Assembly: GCA_030609125.1 (NCBI GenBank)
Contig: JAUWCW010000036.1
Span: 1-11,070 of the forward strand
Reading direction: 5' to 3'
Origin: JAUWCW01 sp030609125 [NCBI: Candidatus Rokuibacteriota bacterium]
GTDB taxonomy: Bacteria > JAUVQV01
Length of the DNA stretch: 11,070 nucleotides
Both the position numbers and the translations under genes were made by a program. Below the pieces are notes generated by a model, which was given only the letters and a program-made list of their open reading frames with translations, was not told where the DNA came from and made no database searches. The first letter of the stretch is position 1. Every line of letters starts with the position of its first letter. Below, in pieces: positions 1 through 7,359 of the stretch.

Positions 1-209
1 ACGGGATGATCGTCGGCGAGGGTGCGGTGGAGGCTGGCGAGGGTGCGGTGGAGGCTGGCGAGGGTGCGGTGGAGGCCGGCGAGGGTGCGGTGGAGGCCGG
101 CGAGGATGCGGCGGAGGCCGGCGAGGATGCGGCGGCGGCCGGCCCTGAGAATGAGGCGGAAAGGCCTGACTCCGAGAAAGAAAAACCGGAGGGCGCCGAC
201 AGCGAATAG
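1..209 (+). CDS. C-terminal end of an unidentified protein with Gly-Glu-Ala heptad-length repeats (5' partial)
   Basis: An open frame enters from the left edge (codon phase begins at base 3) and stops with TAG at 207-209. An ATG at 6 is in frame, but the five bases before it are too few to judge it as a start, so I treat the gene as 5'-truncated. The visible residues are six copies of a 7-residue unit (GEGAVEA four times, then GEDAAEA and GEDAAAA), followed by a charged tail ending PEGADSE. It is strongly acidic, rich in Ala/Gly/Glu, and has no cysteine or hydrophobic segment, so it is probably a disordered tail. The frame ends 22 bases before a good intrinsic terminator, which supports it over the competing Arg/Trp-rich frame that reads through that terminator. 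The function cannot be told from this piece. Confidence 0.5.
   Translation, partial: GMIVGEGAVEAGEGAVEAGEGAVEAGEGAVEAGEDAAEAGEDAAAAGPENEAERPDSEKEKPEGADSE
15..140 (+). repeat. Six tandem 21-bp repeats inside the coding region
   Basis: Six head-to-tail 21-bp units start at 15, 36, 57, 78, 99 and 120. Units 1 and 2 are identical. Units 3 and 4 are identical to each other and differ from 1-2 only in the last base. Units 5 and 6 differ by a few more bases. The period is a multiple of three, so the reading frame is kept. Near-identity at silent positions indicates recent expansion by slippage or unequal crossover. Confidence 0.9.
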
Positions 210-231
210 TGAAGCCCGGAGCAAAAGGGAA

Positions 232-261
232 CCCGGAAGCTCAAAGCTGCCGGGTTTTTTT
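232..261 (+). terminator. Rho-independent terminator
   Basis: A 10-bp stem (232-241 with 245-254, one A/C mismatch) closes a 3-base CAA loop and is followed by seven T at 255-261. It lies 22 bases after the stop codon of the repeat-tail gene and just beyond the 3' end of hisHF, which converges on it. On the minus strand the T-run is weaker (four T interrupted from the stem), so it best fits the plus-strand transcript but could serve both. Confidence 0.85.
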
Positions 262-277
262 CTGCCTCCTTTCTCCG

Positions 278-1864
278 TCAGCGGGTTTCAATGCCCCGGC
301 GGCGGAGGTGCTCCTTGATCGCCGACAGGGAAAGTTCCTTCCTGTGAAAGATGCCCGCCGCCAGGGCTGCCTCAGCGCGGGTGGACTCGAAGACCTCCGC
401 GAAGTGCTCCGCCGTCCCGGCGCCGCTGGAGGCGATGACGGGGATGGAGACGGCGTCGCAGACGGAGGATACGAGCTCGATGTCGAAGCCGAGACCGGTG
501 CCGTCCCTGTCGATGCAATTGAGGAGAATCTCGCCGGCGCCGAGCTCTTCGACGGTTTGGGCAAGCTGAACCGCGTCCACGTCCCGTCCCTCACGGCCCC
601 CCTTGACGGTGCACTGAAACCAGCAGAACTCTTCGCCGTTCGGTCCCGGTGCGGAGGTGCGGAACGCCCGCCGCGGGGTGGCCTCCGGCGATGCCACGTA
701 AACCCGCCGCGGGTCGATAGAGACCACAACGGCCTGATTGCCGTAGACTCTGGCGATCTGTTCGATTGAGCTCCTCCCGCCGGGTTTTCCGGCAGCGAGG
801 CACTCCTCGACGGCATAGACGGCGTCGGAGCCGATGGATATCTTGTCCGCCCCGGAGCGGAAGTACTCCGAAGCCACATCGAGGGCCGACCAGCGGCGGC
901 CGTCGGAATCGGTGTATTCGCGGATCCCCCCGCCGATGGTCAGCGGAACGAAGACATTCTCCGAGGTGCGTCGGAGAATCTCCAGCATGGGCTGGTCCTC
1001 GAGGGGGAAGTCCCTGAAGCCCGTTATGTTGAGAAAGGTTATTTCATCGGCGCCTTCCTCGAAGTAGCGCCGCGCCAGCTCCACGGGCTTGCCGAGGTTG
1101 CGGACAAGACCCTTCTCGCGTACGTCATACTGGTCGCCTTTGGTTACGACGAGATCTCCCTGGTCGTTGGTCCTGACGTCGAGGCAGGCGATGATCCTTC
1201 TCGCCGGCCTGGTGGTGCAGGATGCGTCTTTACCGGTCGGTGAGACGGGGTCATCCGCCGGGGGGGAGAGAAAGTTGCGGAGTATGCGAAGCCCCGCCGC
1301 ACCGCTCTTTTCCGGGTGGAACTGAAAGGCCGCCACCCGCCCCCTCTGAACGCCGCTGACGAAATCCTCGCCGTAGGTCGTGGTGGTGAGTATCCAGTCG
1401 CTGCAGCCCGGGGCGGGGACTCCGTGGTAAGAGTGAACGAAGTAGAGCTTCTCATCGTCATGGCCTGAAAGGAGCGTTGAGGCCTTGCGGACGCAGATGC
1501 CGTTCCACCCGATCTGGGGGACCGAGAGGCCGCGGCCGGGAAAGCGCTTCACCTCGCCTCGTATGACGCCCAGGCCGGGGATGCCGGGTGATTCTTCGCT
1601 CCATTCGAAAAGAGTCTGCAGACCGAGGCAGATCCCGAGAAAGGGCCTGTCCCGGGAGATGTAATCCCGGAGGGGCTCCGCGTAGCCGTCGGACCGGAGC
1701 CGCTCCATGGCGCTGCCGAACGAACCGACACCGGGGAAGACGAGCTTTTCCGCACCGAGTATGTCGGCGGGTGCGGCGACGTCCCTCACTTGGAAACCCA
1801 ACGCCCTGATGGCGTTCCGCACACTGCGGACGTTGCCGGCGCCGTAGTCGAGCAGGGTGATCAT
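278..1864 (-). CDS. hisHF: Bifunctional imidazole glycerol phosphate synthase HisHF (HIS7-like fusion)
   Basis: This enzyme catalyses the fifth step of histidine synthesis: glutamine is hydrolysed and the ammonia is used to turn PRFAR into imidazole glycerol phosphate and AICAR, in the cytoplasm. The protein has 528 residues from the chosen start. Residues 1-200 are the HisH glutaminase: PGVGSFG 44-50, nucleophile Cys79 in GICLGLQ, and the His183/Glu185 pair in FQFHPEKS. A linker at about 200-220 leads to a HisF TIM barrel with the catalytic aspartates Asp228 (ACLDV) and Asp384 (VSIDPRRV). The barrel carries long insertions and motifs such as RTNDQGDLVVTKGDQYDVRE, FLNITGFRD and CWFQCTVKGGRE, which are typical of fungal/plant HIS7 (about 550 aa) and not of stand-alone bacterial HisF. 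AGGGAG at 1871-1876 is 6 bases before the ATG at 1864; in-frame ATGs at 1867 and 1912 are less well placed. No other his gene is visible. Confidence 0.95.
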   Translation of the reverse strand: MITLLDYGAGNVRSVRNAIRALGFQVRDVAAPADILGAEKLVFPGVGSFGSAMERLRSDGYAEPLRDYISRDRPFLGICLGLQTLFEWSEESPGIPGLGVIRGEVKRFPGRGLSVPQIGWNGICVRKASTLLSGHDDEKLYFVHSYHGVPAPGCSDWILTTTTYGEDFVSGVQRGRVAAFQFHPEKSGAAGLRILRNFLSPPADDPVSPTGKDASCTTRPARRIIACLDVRTNDQGDLVVTKGDQYDVREKGLVRNLGKPVELARRYFEEGADEITFLNITGFRDFPLEDQPMLEILRRTSENVFVPLTIGGGIREYTDSDGRRWSALDVASEYFRSGADKISIGSDAVYAVEECLAAGKPGGRSSIEQIARVYGNQAVVVSIDPRRVYVASPEATPRRAFRTSAPGPNGEEFCWFQCTVKGGREGRDVDAVQLAQTVEELGAGEILLNCIDRDGTGLGFDIELVSSVCDAVSIPVIASSGAGTAEHFAEVFESTRAEAALAAGIFHRKELSLSAIKEHLRRRGIETR

Positions 1865-1870
1865 CATTTT

Positions 1871-1876
1871 CTCCCT
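1871..1876 (-). promoter_or_regulatory. Ribosome binding site of hisHF
   Basis: AGGGAG on the minus strand stands 6 bases before the ATG at 1864 and only 3 before the adjacent ATG at 1867. The spacing favours 1864, which yields the usual HisH beginning MITLLDYGAGN. Confidence 0.7.
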
Positions 1877-1920
1877 TTTGAGGTTGAACCCGGCAGGAAA
1901 GCCGGACCCCAAAGTGAATT

Positions 1921-1926
1921 ATTATA
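1921..1926 (-). promoter_or_regulatory. Candidate -10 box for hisHF
   Basis: A perfect TATAAT reads on the minus strand in the locally AT-rich divergent region. It would start transcription near 1914 and give a leader of about 50 bases that contains the ribosome binding site. No convincing -35 is present at 16-18 bases, so a helper protein or a weak -35 would be needed. Confidence 0.4.
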
Positions 1927-1939
1927 CACGAAGAGTGAC

Positions 1940-1968
1940 TTGACAGACATTTCCCGCCGCGGTCTGAT
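1940..1968 (+). promoter_or_regulatory. Candidate sigma-70 promoter of the cytochrome gene
   Basis: A perfect TTGACA (1940-1945), a 17-base spacer and TCTGAT (1963-1968, 4 of 6 matches) fit a housekeeping promoter. The predicted transcription start falls at about 1975, which is the first base of the GTG start codon, so the mRNA would have almost no leader. Confidence 0.45.
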
Positions 1969-1974
1969 GGAGAC

Positions 1975-2706
1975 GTGAAACAGATTGCGGCAGTTTCGGC
2001 GACCGTTCTGCTCCTGGCCCTGACCGCCCTTCGCTGTGCCGGAGCGGAGAACGGCACGGGCTGTCGTGAAGGGCCCTGTCACCGCAGTCTCGATGAGGGA
2101 GCCTTCACCCACGCGCCCTTCGGGGAGGGACGGTGCCGGCCTTGCCACAAGGGAAGCGCCACTCGACATCCGGACGGGACAGGGGCGGAGTTCAGCCTGG
2201 CCTTTGGAGGAGGTGGCGGGCTCTGCTATTCCTGCCACCGCGAGTTCGAGGAGGAGGTGAATAAGTCCGGCTCGGTCCACCTGCCGGTGGAGGAAGGGGC
2301 GTGCCTGCGGTGCCACGACCCGCACGCGTCATCTTTCCGGGGTCTTCTCGATGCGTACCTCGCCGAGGATGTCTCTCTCGGGGTTCCCGCCAGCGGCGGG
2401 TTCGGACAGGAGGACTTCGAGCTCTGCTGGAGGTGTCACGATGTCTACATGGTTCTGCTGGAGAAGACGACGAGCAAGACCGCCTTTCGGAACGCGGGCC
2501 TCAACCTGCACTACCTTCACGTCAGCGGCGCGAAAGGCTACACCTGCAAGGCCTGTCACCTTTCCCACGCCGCGGACGGTGAGAAACTTATGGGCCGGCC
2601 CATGGGGTGGACGGGGGATTTTGTTCGATATACAAGACTTCCCGACGGCGGGGAGTGCTCACCGGCCTGCCATGTGAGGCGCTCCTACACCCGCACCGGG
2701 AGGTAG
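1975..2706 (+). CDS. Exported multiheme c-type cytochrome (paired CXXCH type)
   Basis: A 243-residue protein beginning with a signal peptide (Lys2, hydrophobic stretch about 5-19, likely cut after CAGA at about 24), so it should act in the periplasm or outside the inner membrane. Five standard CXXCH haem sites lie at Cys54, Cys84, Cys110, Cys151 and Cys191. Two non-standard sites flank them: CREGPCH at 30-36 (CX4CH) and CSPACH at 228-233 (CX3CH). Spacing such as CYSCH...HLPVEEGACLRCHDPH matches the doubled-CXXCH motif family of electron-transfer cytochromes. Up to seven haems are therefore possible; the electron partner is unknown. The GTG at 1975 is the only start after an in-frame stop at 1936. 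A GGAG lies just 2 bases before it, too close for ordinary use. The gene ends 4 bases from the convergent DUF1858 gene. Confidence 0.85.
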   Translation: MKQIAAVSATVLLLALTALRCAGAENGTGCREGPCHRSLDEGAFTHAPFGEGRCRPCHKGSATRHPDGTGAEFSLAFGGGGGLCYSCHREFEEEVNKSGSVHLPVEEGACLRCHDPHASSFRGLLDAYLAEDVSLGVPASGGFGQEDFELCWRCHDVYMVLLEKTTSKTAFRNAGLNLHYLHVSGAKGYTCKACHLSHAADGEKLMGRPMGWTGDFVRYTRLPDGGECSPACHVRRSYTRTGR

Positions 2707-2710
2707 GCTG

Positions 2711-3595
2711 TCAGGCGCCGGTGCCGGCGGCGGCGTTCAACTCGGCCAGGAGCTCCTCTTCCGAGGCGTCGTGCATCATGGCGCTCTGGCGCACCGTCTC
2801 CGTGGCCTGTCCGGGGCAGGAGAAGCAGGCCTCCCCGTAGTATTTTCTGAAGACCCTTTTCGTGGCGGGGTAGGTGCCGAGGATGTCTCCAATGACGTGA
2901 TCGGGGCCGATGAGCTCGTGCTGACCCCGGCTGGAGTGTTCCCTTCCCGTGCCGGAAACGGCCTCGTTCAGAAGGCCCAGCATACGCTCCAGGTCCACCC
3001 CGTGGTTGGCGCACCCCATGGCGAGGGTGACCGGGAGCTGCCTGACCTTCTCCTGGTGAGCGGGATCGGCGAGAGGCGCGAAGCCGTTGTTGACAAAAAC
3101 CTCCACCGTTGCGGGCCACCTGGTGATGATCTCGCCTATTCTCGTCTCCTGTGTGATCTCCTGGACGGCGGGCTCCGGCGCCTTTTCCTCCTCTTCGCCG
3201 TCTCCGCTCCTGTCCCGGAGGGGAAGAAGAATGCTGGCCCCCAGATTGGCGGCGAACACGGCCGCGGAGGCGGCGGAGATGAGGGAAAAGAGGAGAAAAC
3301 CCGTTGAAGGCCTCTCCGGCGCGGTGGCGACCATGCCGACCAGTCCTATGTTGGCGAGGTAAAAATGAACGGCCACGCCGCCGGGCCAGACGAGGGGTCG
3401 CGCGTTGAAGCGCGGAAGAATGAAGTACCCCACGCCGTAGATCATCATTGCCATGAACCCGAGAAGGTTGAAGTGAACATGAGCGAACCACGCCCACTCC
3501 GGAGCGCTGTCGATGCCCATCCACATTCCGAGAAAGGTCCCGGCGGCAAAGTAGGCCAGGGAAGCGACCACGAAGGCCTTAGTGTATCGGTCCAT
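2711..3595 (-). CDS. Four-helix haem-copper-oxidase-like membrane protein with tandem DUF1858 domains
   Basis: The N-terminal half has four predicted membrane helices (about residues 7-27, 37-60, 72-92 and 99-126). Helix 2 starts with [12 protein letters not shown] (His39, His41) and ends GYFILPRF, a pattern seen in CcoN/NorB/NnrS-like subunit I relatives; His77 sits in helix 3. These histidines could bind haem, which is inference. After an acidic linker (132-139) come two DUF1858-type units: about 147-210 ([20 protein letters not shown]) and about 228-288, the second with Cys257-x-x-Cys260 (CFSCPG) like ScdA/hybrid-cluster-associated DUF1858. It is far too short to be a complete oxidase. The frame could begin at 3625, 3613 or 3595, and none has a good ribosome binding site. 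I chose 3595 because a promoter and an FNR-like box fit upstream of it; the 3625 start would give 304 residues. A role in NO or oxygen sensing/detoxification is plausible but unproven. Confidence 0.75.
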   Translation of the reverse strand: MDRYTKAFVVASLAYFAAGTFLGMWMGIDSAPEWAWFAHVHFNLLGFMAMMIYGVGYFILPRFNARPLVWPGGVAVHFYLANIGLVGMVATAPERPSTGFLLFSLISAASAAVFAANLGASILLPLRDRSGDGEEEEKAPEPAVQEITQETRIGEIITRWPATVEVFVNNGFAPLADPAHQEKVRQLPVTLAMGCANHGVDLERMLGLLNEAVSGTGREHSSRGQHELIGPDHVIGDILGTYPATKRVFRKYYGEACFSCPGQATETVRQSAMMHDASEEELLAELNAAAGTGA

Positions 3596-3601
3596 GTTGA
3601 C

Positions 3602-3630
3602 AAAATACGCCATCTTCCAGGACATGTCAT
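3602..3630 (-). promoter_or_regulatory. Candidate promoter of the DUF1858 membrane protein gene
   Basis: On the minus strand ATGACA (3630-3625, 5 of 6 matches to TTGACA), a 17-base spacer and TATTTT (3607-3602, 4 of 6) predict a start at about 3595, on the A of the chosen ATG. The -35 abuts the palindrome at 3630-3643. Confidence 0.4.
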
Positions 3631-3643
3631 TGACTTAAGTCAA
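3630..3643. promoter_or_regulatory. CRP/FNR-family-like operator palindrome
   Basis: TTGACTTAAGTCAA is a perfect 14-bp palindrome of the form TTGAC-N4-GTCAA, the half-site layout of CRP/FNR-superfamily regulators (FNR consensus TTGAT-N4-ATCAA). Its centre (3636.5) lies 41.5 bases upstream of the start predicted at 3595, the standard position for class II activation. It sits between two divergent genes and could act on both. The cognate regulator is not in the window, so FNR, DNR/NNR-like or HcpR-like control cannot be told apart. Confidence 0.6.
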
Positions 3644-3685
3644 GGCACGGGGCGAACCCCGGGGGAGCGACGGGCGTCTAAGAAA

Positions 3686-3690
3686 AGAGG
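3686..3690 (+). promoter_or_regulatory. Ribosome binding site that sets a TTG start
   Basis: AGAGG ends 7 bases before TTG at 3698. This is the best-placed Shine-Dalgarno for the downstream gene, and it rules in a TTG start directly before a signal-peptide-like sequence. The frame stays open for 111 codons upstream, but that part overlaps the divergent gene and its promoter. Confidence 0.65.
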
Positions 3691-3697
3691 TAAGCCT

Positions 3698-5860
3698 TTG
3701 AAGAAAGCAACGGCGATGATGGTGCTTCTGCTTATGATGGTGACGCGTACCGGGGCCCTGGCGCTTCCTCCTGACGACGTGGACAGAAGTTCCCTCCCGC
3801 CCGACGGGGGGGAAAAGTACAACAGACTCATCTTCGAGAAGAGTCCCTATCTTCTGCTGCACGCCGGGAATCCCGTCGACTGGTACCCCTGGGGTGAAGA
3901 GGCGTTCGAGCGGGCCCGGCGGGATAACAAGCCGGTGTTCCTGTCCATCGGCTACTCCACCTGCCACTGGTGTCACGTAATGGAGGAAGAGTCCTTCGGG
4001 AGCCGGGAGGTGGCGGATGTCCTCAACCGGCACTTTGTCGCAATCAAGGTGGACAGGGAGGAGCGGCCCGATATCGACCAGGTCTACATGGCGGTTTCAC
4101 AGATCATGACCGGCCGGGGAGGATGGCCTCTGACGATCCTCATGACGCCGGACAAAAAACCTTTCTTTGCCGGAACGTACCTTCCCCGGGAAGCCCGCCT
4201 CGGCAGCATGGGACTGGTGAATCTGCTGAAGAAGGTGGTGTCGCTGTGGGAAGAGGAGCGTGAGGAAGTGCTCGAGTCCGCCGCGGCGATCACGGCGGCT
4301 CTCCAGCAGGTCGAAAAGAGCGAATCCGGCGAGATTCCCGGCGGAGATGTTTTCCCCGCCGCCTACGACTCCATTGCCGGGAGCTTCGACGAGAAGCACG
4401 GCGGCTTCGGGGATGCCCCCAAGTTTCCCATGCCGCATGTCTATCGGTTCCTGCTCCGCTATTCCAGGCGCAGCGGCGAGAAGCAGGCCGTGGAGATGGT
4501 GGACCGGTCCCTCAGGGCTCTCAGGCGCGGCGGGATATTCGATCAGCTCGGCTACGGCTTCCACCGCTACTCGACGGACAGGGAGTTTCTCGTCCCCCAC
4601 TTCGAGAAGATGCTGTACGACCAGGCCCTCCTGGCGGCGGCCTACGTCGAAACGTACCAGGTGACAGGCCGGAAGGAGTTTGCCGATGTTGCGCGGGAGA
4701 TCTTCACCTACGTCCTGCGGGACATGACTTCACCGGAAGGGGGATTCTACTCGGCGGAGGACGCCGACAGCGAGGGCGAGGAAGGCAGATTCTACGTCTG
4801 GTCGAAGGACGAGATTGTGAAGGTCCTCGGCAGCGGGGAAGGGGAGGATTTCGCGGAGACCTTCAATGTCGTAGACGGCGGCAACTATCGCGATGAGGCT
4901 TCGGGCGAGCGGACGGGGATGAACATACTGCACCTCGGGAAGGATCCCGAGAGGACGGGAGGGATCGAAAAGAGCAGGGAGCTGCTTTTCCGCCACCGCC
5001 GCCATCGCGTCCCGCCGCTCAAGGACGACAAGATACTCACTTCCTGGAACGGGCTCATGATCGGCGCCCTGGCGCAGGGGAGCGTGGTTCTGGGGAACGA
5101 GGAGTACGCCCGCGCGGCGGAGAAGGCCGCCGACTTTGTTCTCGGGAAGATGAGGGACAGGGAAGGAAAGCTTCTGCGCAGATACCGCCGGGGGGAAGCC
5201 GCCTACCCGGCCTACCTGGACGATTACGCCTTTTTCGTCGCCGGTCTCCTTGACCTCTACGAGGCCACCTTCACCACGCGATACCTGAGAGAGGCGGTTG
5301 CGCTGAACGGTCTGATGAAGGATCTCTTCTGGGACGGGGAAGAGGGGGGCTACTTCTTTGCCGGGAAGGGGAACGAAAAGCTGATAGCGTCGGTGAAAGA
5401 GTCCTATGACGGCGCCCTGCCGTCAGGCAACTCGGTGGCACTGCTGAACCTTCTGCGGCTGGCTCGTCTCACCGGCGACACGGGGTTGGATCAGATGGCG
5501 CAGCAGCTTCTGCGCGCCTTCGCCGGGGAGTTGCAGCGCACCGGGCGGGGCCACACCATGATGCTCACCGCCCTGGATTTTCTCCACGGGCCCGTGAAGG
5601 AGATCGTCGTCGCCGGCAGGCGCGACGGGGACGACACGGCGGCCCTGCTGCAGGAGATCCGCCGCGGCTTCGTGCCGAACAAGGTCGTTCTTCTGCGGCC
5701 CCCCGGGGAGGAGGGAGAGCGGGTTTCCTCCCTGGCCCCTTACACACGGGAGATGAGGATGCGTGCGGGAAAGGCGGCGGTCTATCTGTGTGAGAACTTC
5801 ACCTGCCTCCCTCCCGTCACCGACCCTGACGCCCTGAGGGAGGCTCTCCTCCGGGAATGA
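3698..5860 (+). CDS. Exported thioredoxin-fold/DUF255 protein of the YyaL/SSP411 family
   Basis: A 720-residue protein from the TTG start. Residues 1-22 form a signal peptide (KK, a Met/Leu-rich core, cut expected after ALA22). The DUF255 thioredoxin-like domain follows (about 43-170), with [28 protein letters not shown] and the redox-type motif Cys89-His-Trp-Cys92 in [15 protein letters not shown], then [10 protein letters not shown] and GGWP. The rest is an alpha/alpha-toroid (six-hairpin glycosidase-like) domain with family motifs [10 protein letters not shown] (about 301-310), [26 protein letters not shown] (about 443-454) and [10 protein letters not shown] (about 571-580). Length and order match YyaL and human SPATA20. 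The biochemical role of the family is not settled. Export suggests a periplasmic thiol or redox role. A degenerate kinase gene follows 49 bases later on the same strand. Confidence 0.9.
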   Translation: MKKATAMMVLLLMMVTRTGALALPPDDVDRSSLPPDGGEKYNRLIFEKSPYLLLHAGNPVDWYPWGEEAFERARRDNKPVFLSIGYSTCHWCHVMEEESFGSREVADVLNRHFVAIKVDREERPDIDQVYMAVSQIMTGRGGWPLTILMTPDKKPFFAGTYLPREARLGSMGLVNLLKKVVSLWEEEREEVLESAAAITAALQQVEKSESGEIPGGDVFPAAYDSIAGSFDEKHGGFGDAPKFPMPHVYRFLLRYSRRSGEKQAVEMVDRSLRALRRGGIFDQLGYGFHRYSTDREFLVPHFEKMLYDQALLAAAYVETYQVTGRKEFADVAREIFTYVLRDMTSPEGGFYSAEDADSEGEEGRFYVWSKDEIVKVLGSGEGEDFAETFNVVDGGNYRDEASGERTGMNILHLGKDPERTGGIEKSRELLFRHRRHRVPPLKDDKILTSWNGLMIGALAQGSVVLGNEEYARAAEKAADFVLGKMRDREGKLLRRYRRGEAAYPAYLDDYAFFVAGLLDLYEATFTTRYLREAVALNGLMKDLFWDGEEGGYFFAGKGNEKLIASVKESYDGALPSGNSVALLNLLRLARLTGDTGLDQMAQQLLRAFAGELQRTGRGHTMMLTALDFLHGPVKEIVVAGRRDGDDTAALLQEIRRGFVPNKVVLLRPPGEEGERVSSLAPYTREMRMRAGKAAVYLCENFTCLPPVTDPDALREALLRE

Positions 5861-5909
5861 CCCTCTCCCTTGGCAGCTGAGATCGGTTCTGCTACCGTGG
5901 CGTGGGACG

Positions 5910-6740
<831 letters not shown>

Positions 6741-6752
6741 CGCTCCGCCGCT

Positions 6753-7316
6753 TCATTCGAAGAGTTCCCGGAAGCGCCCGTAACCCTCCTCCTCCAGCCG
6801 CCCTTTCGGAACGAACCGCAGGGCGGCGGAATTGATGCAGTAGCGGAGCTGCGTGGGGGCGGGGCCGTCCGCGAATACGTGACCCAGGTGGGAGCCGCCG
6901 TACCTGCTGCGCACTTCCGTCCTGACCATGAACAGCTTGCGGTCCTTGTGTTCCACCACGCTGTTCTCAAGCAGGGGTTTTGTGAAACTCGGCCAACCCG
7001 ACCTGGAGTCGTACTTGTCGGTGGAACTGAAGAGGGGCTCGCCGGAAACGATGTCCACGTAGATGCCCTCCTTCTTGTTGTCCCAGTACTCGTTGCGGTA
7101 GGCCGTCTCGGTGCCGTCTTCCTGTGTCACCTCGTACTGAAGGGGCGTCAGAACCTTCTTCAGCTCCTCCCTGGACGGCCTGGAATAGCTGCTCCAGTCC
7201 ATCTGTCTGCCTCCTCTCTTACCGGCGCCGCCGGCCCCGGCGGGCGGAGCGGCCAGAAGAGCAACCGCCGACATGAGCATCGCTCCCCTTTTCCATCTCG
7301 GTGACATTTTTCCCAT
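6753..7316 (-). CDS. msrB: Exported peptide methionine (R)-S-oxide reductase MsrB, single-cysteine form
   Basis: MsrB reduces the R-sulfoxide of methionine in oxidised proteins. The 187-residue product has a basic, hydrophobic N-terminus ([23 protein letters not shown]) that looks like a signal peptide, so repair would be in the periplasm. The SelR/MsrB domain (about 49-171) has [24 protein letters not shown] (Trp108), [11 protein letters not shown] (His143, His146) and the catalytic Cys160 in [11 protein letters not shown]. This is the only cysteine in the protein. The usual resolving Cys before GWPSF is Ser106, and the two zinc-binding CXXC pairs are absent ([10 protein letters not shown]). 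ATGs at 7316 and 7307 are both possible: AAGGGGA abuts the first and is 9-10 bases from the second. The start is 43 bases from the fdhA stop on the same strand, so it may be cotranscribed. Confidence 0.93.
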   Translation of the reverse strand: MGKMSPRWKRGAMLMSAVALLAAPPAGAGGAGKRGGRQMDWSSYSRPSREELKKVLTPLQYEVTQEDGTETAYRNEYWDNKKEGIYVDIVSGEPLFSSTDKYDSRSGWPSFTKPLLENSVVEHKDRKLFMVRTEVRSRYGGSHLGHVFADGPAPTQLRYCINSAALRFVPKGRLEEEGYGRFRELFE

Positions 7317-7359
7317 TCCCCTTAGTTGTTAGATAGCTCAGGCAGAGGAGAGATTCGGG

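Noticed and set aside
15-140. Tandem repeats as a CRISPR array
   Set aside because: The units are directly adjacent with no unique spacers and keep a coding frame.
22-318. Arg/Trp-rich frame across the 21-bp repeats
   Set aside because: It reads through the strong intrinsic terminator and into the end of hisHF. The acidic frame stopping at 209 fits the terminator better.
3649-3660. GGGG-CGAA-CCCC mini-hairpin as a terminator or riboswitch
   Set aside because: A 4-bp stem with no T-run is too short to support either reading in GC-rich DNA.
3365-3697. The 111-codon upstream extension of the DUF255 gene
   Set aside because: It overlaps the 5' end of the divergent membrane-protein gene and its promoter, has no domain, and a ribosome binding site plus signal peptide fit the TTG at 3698.
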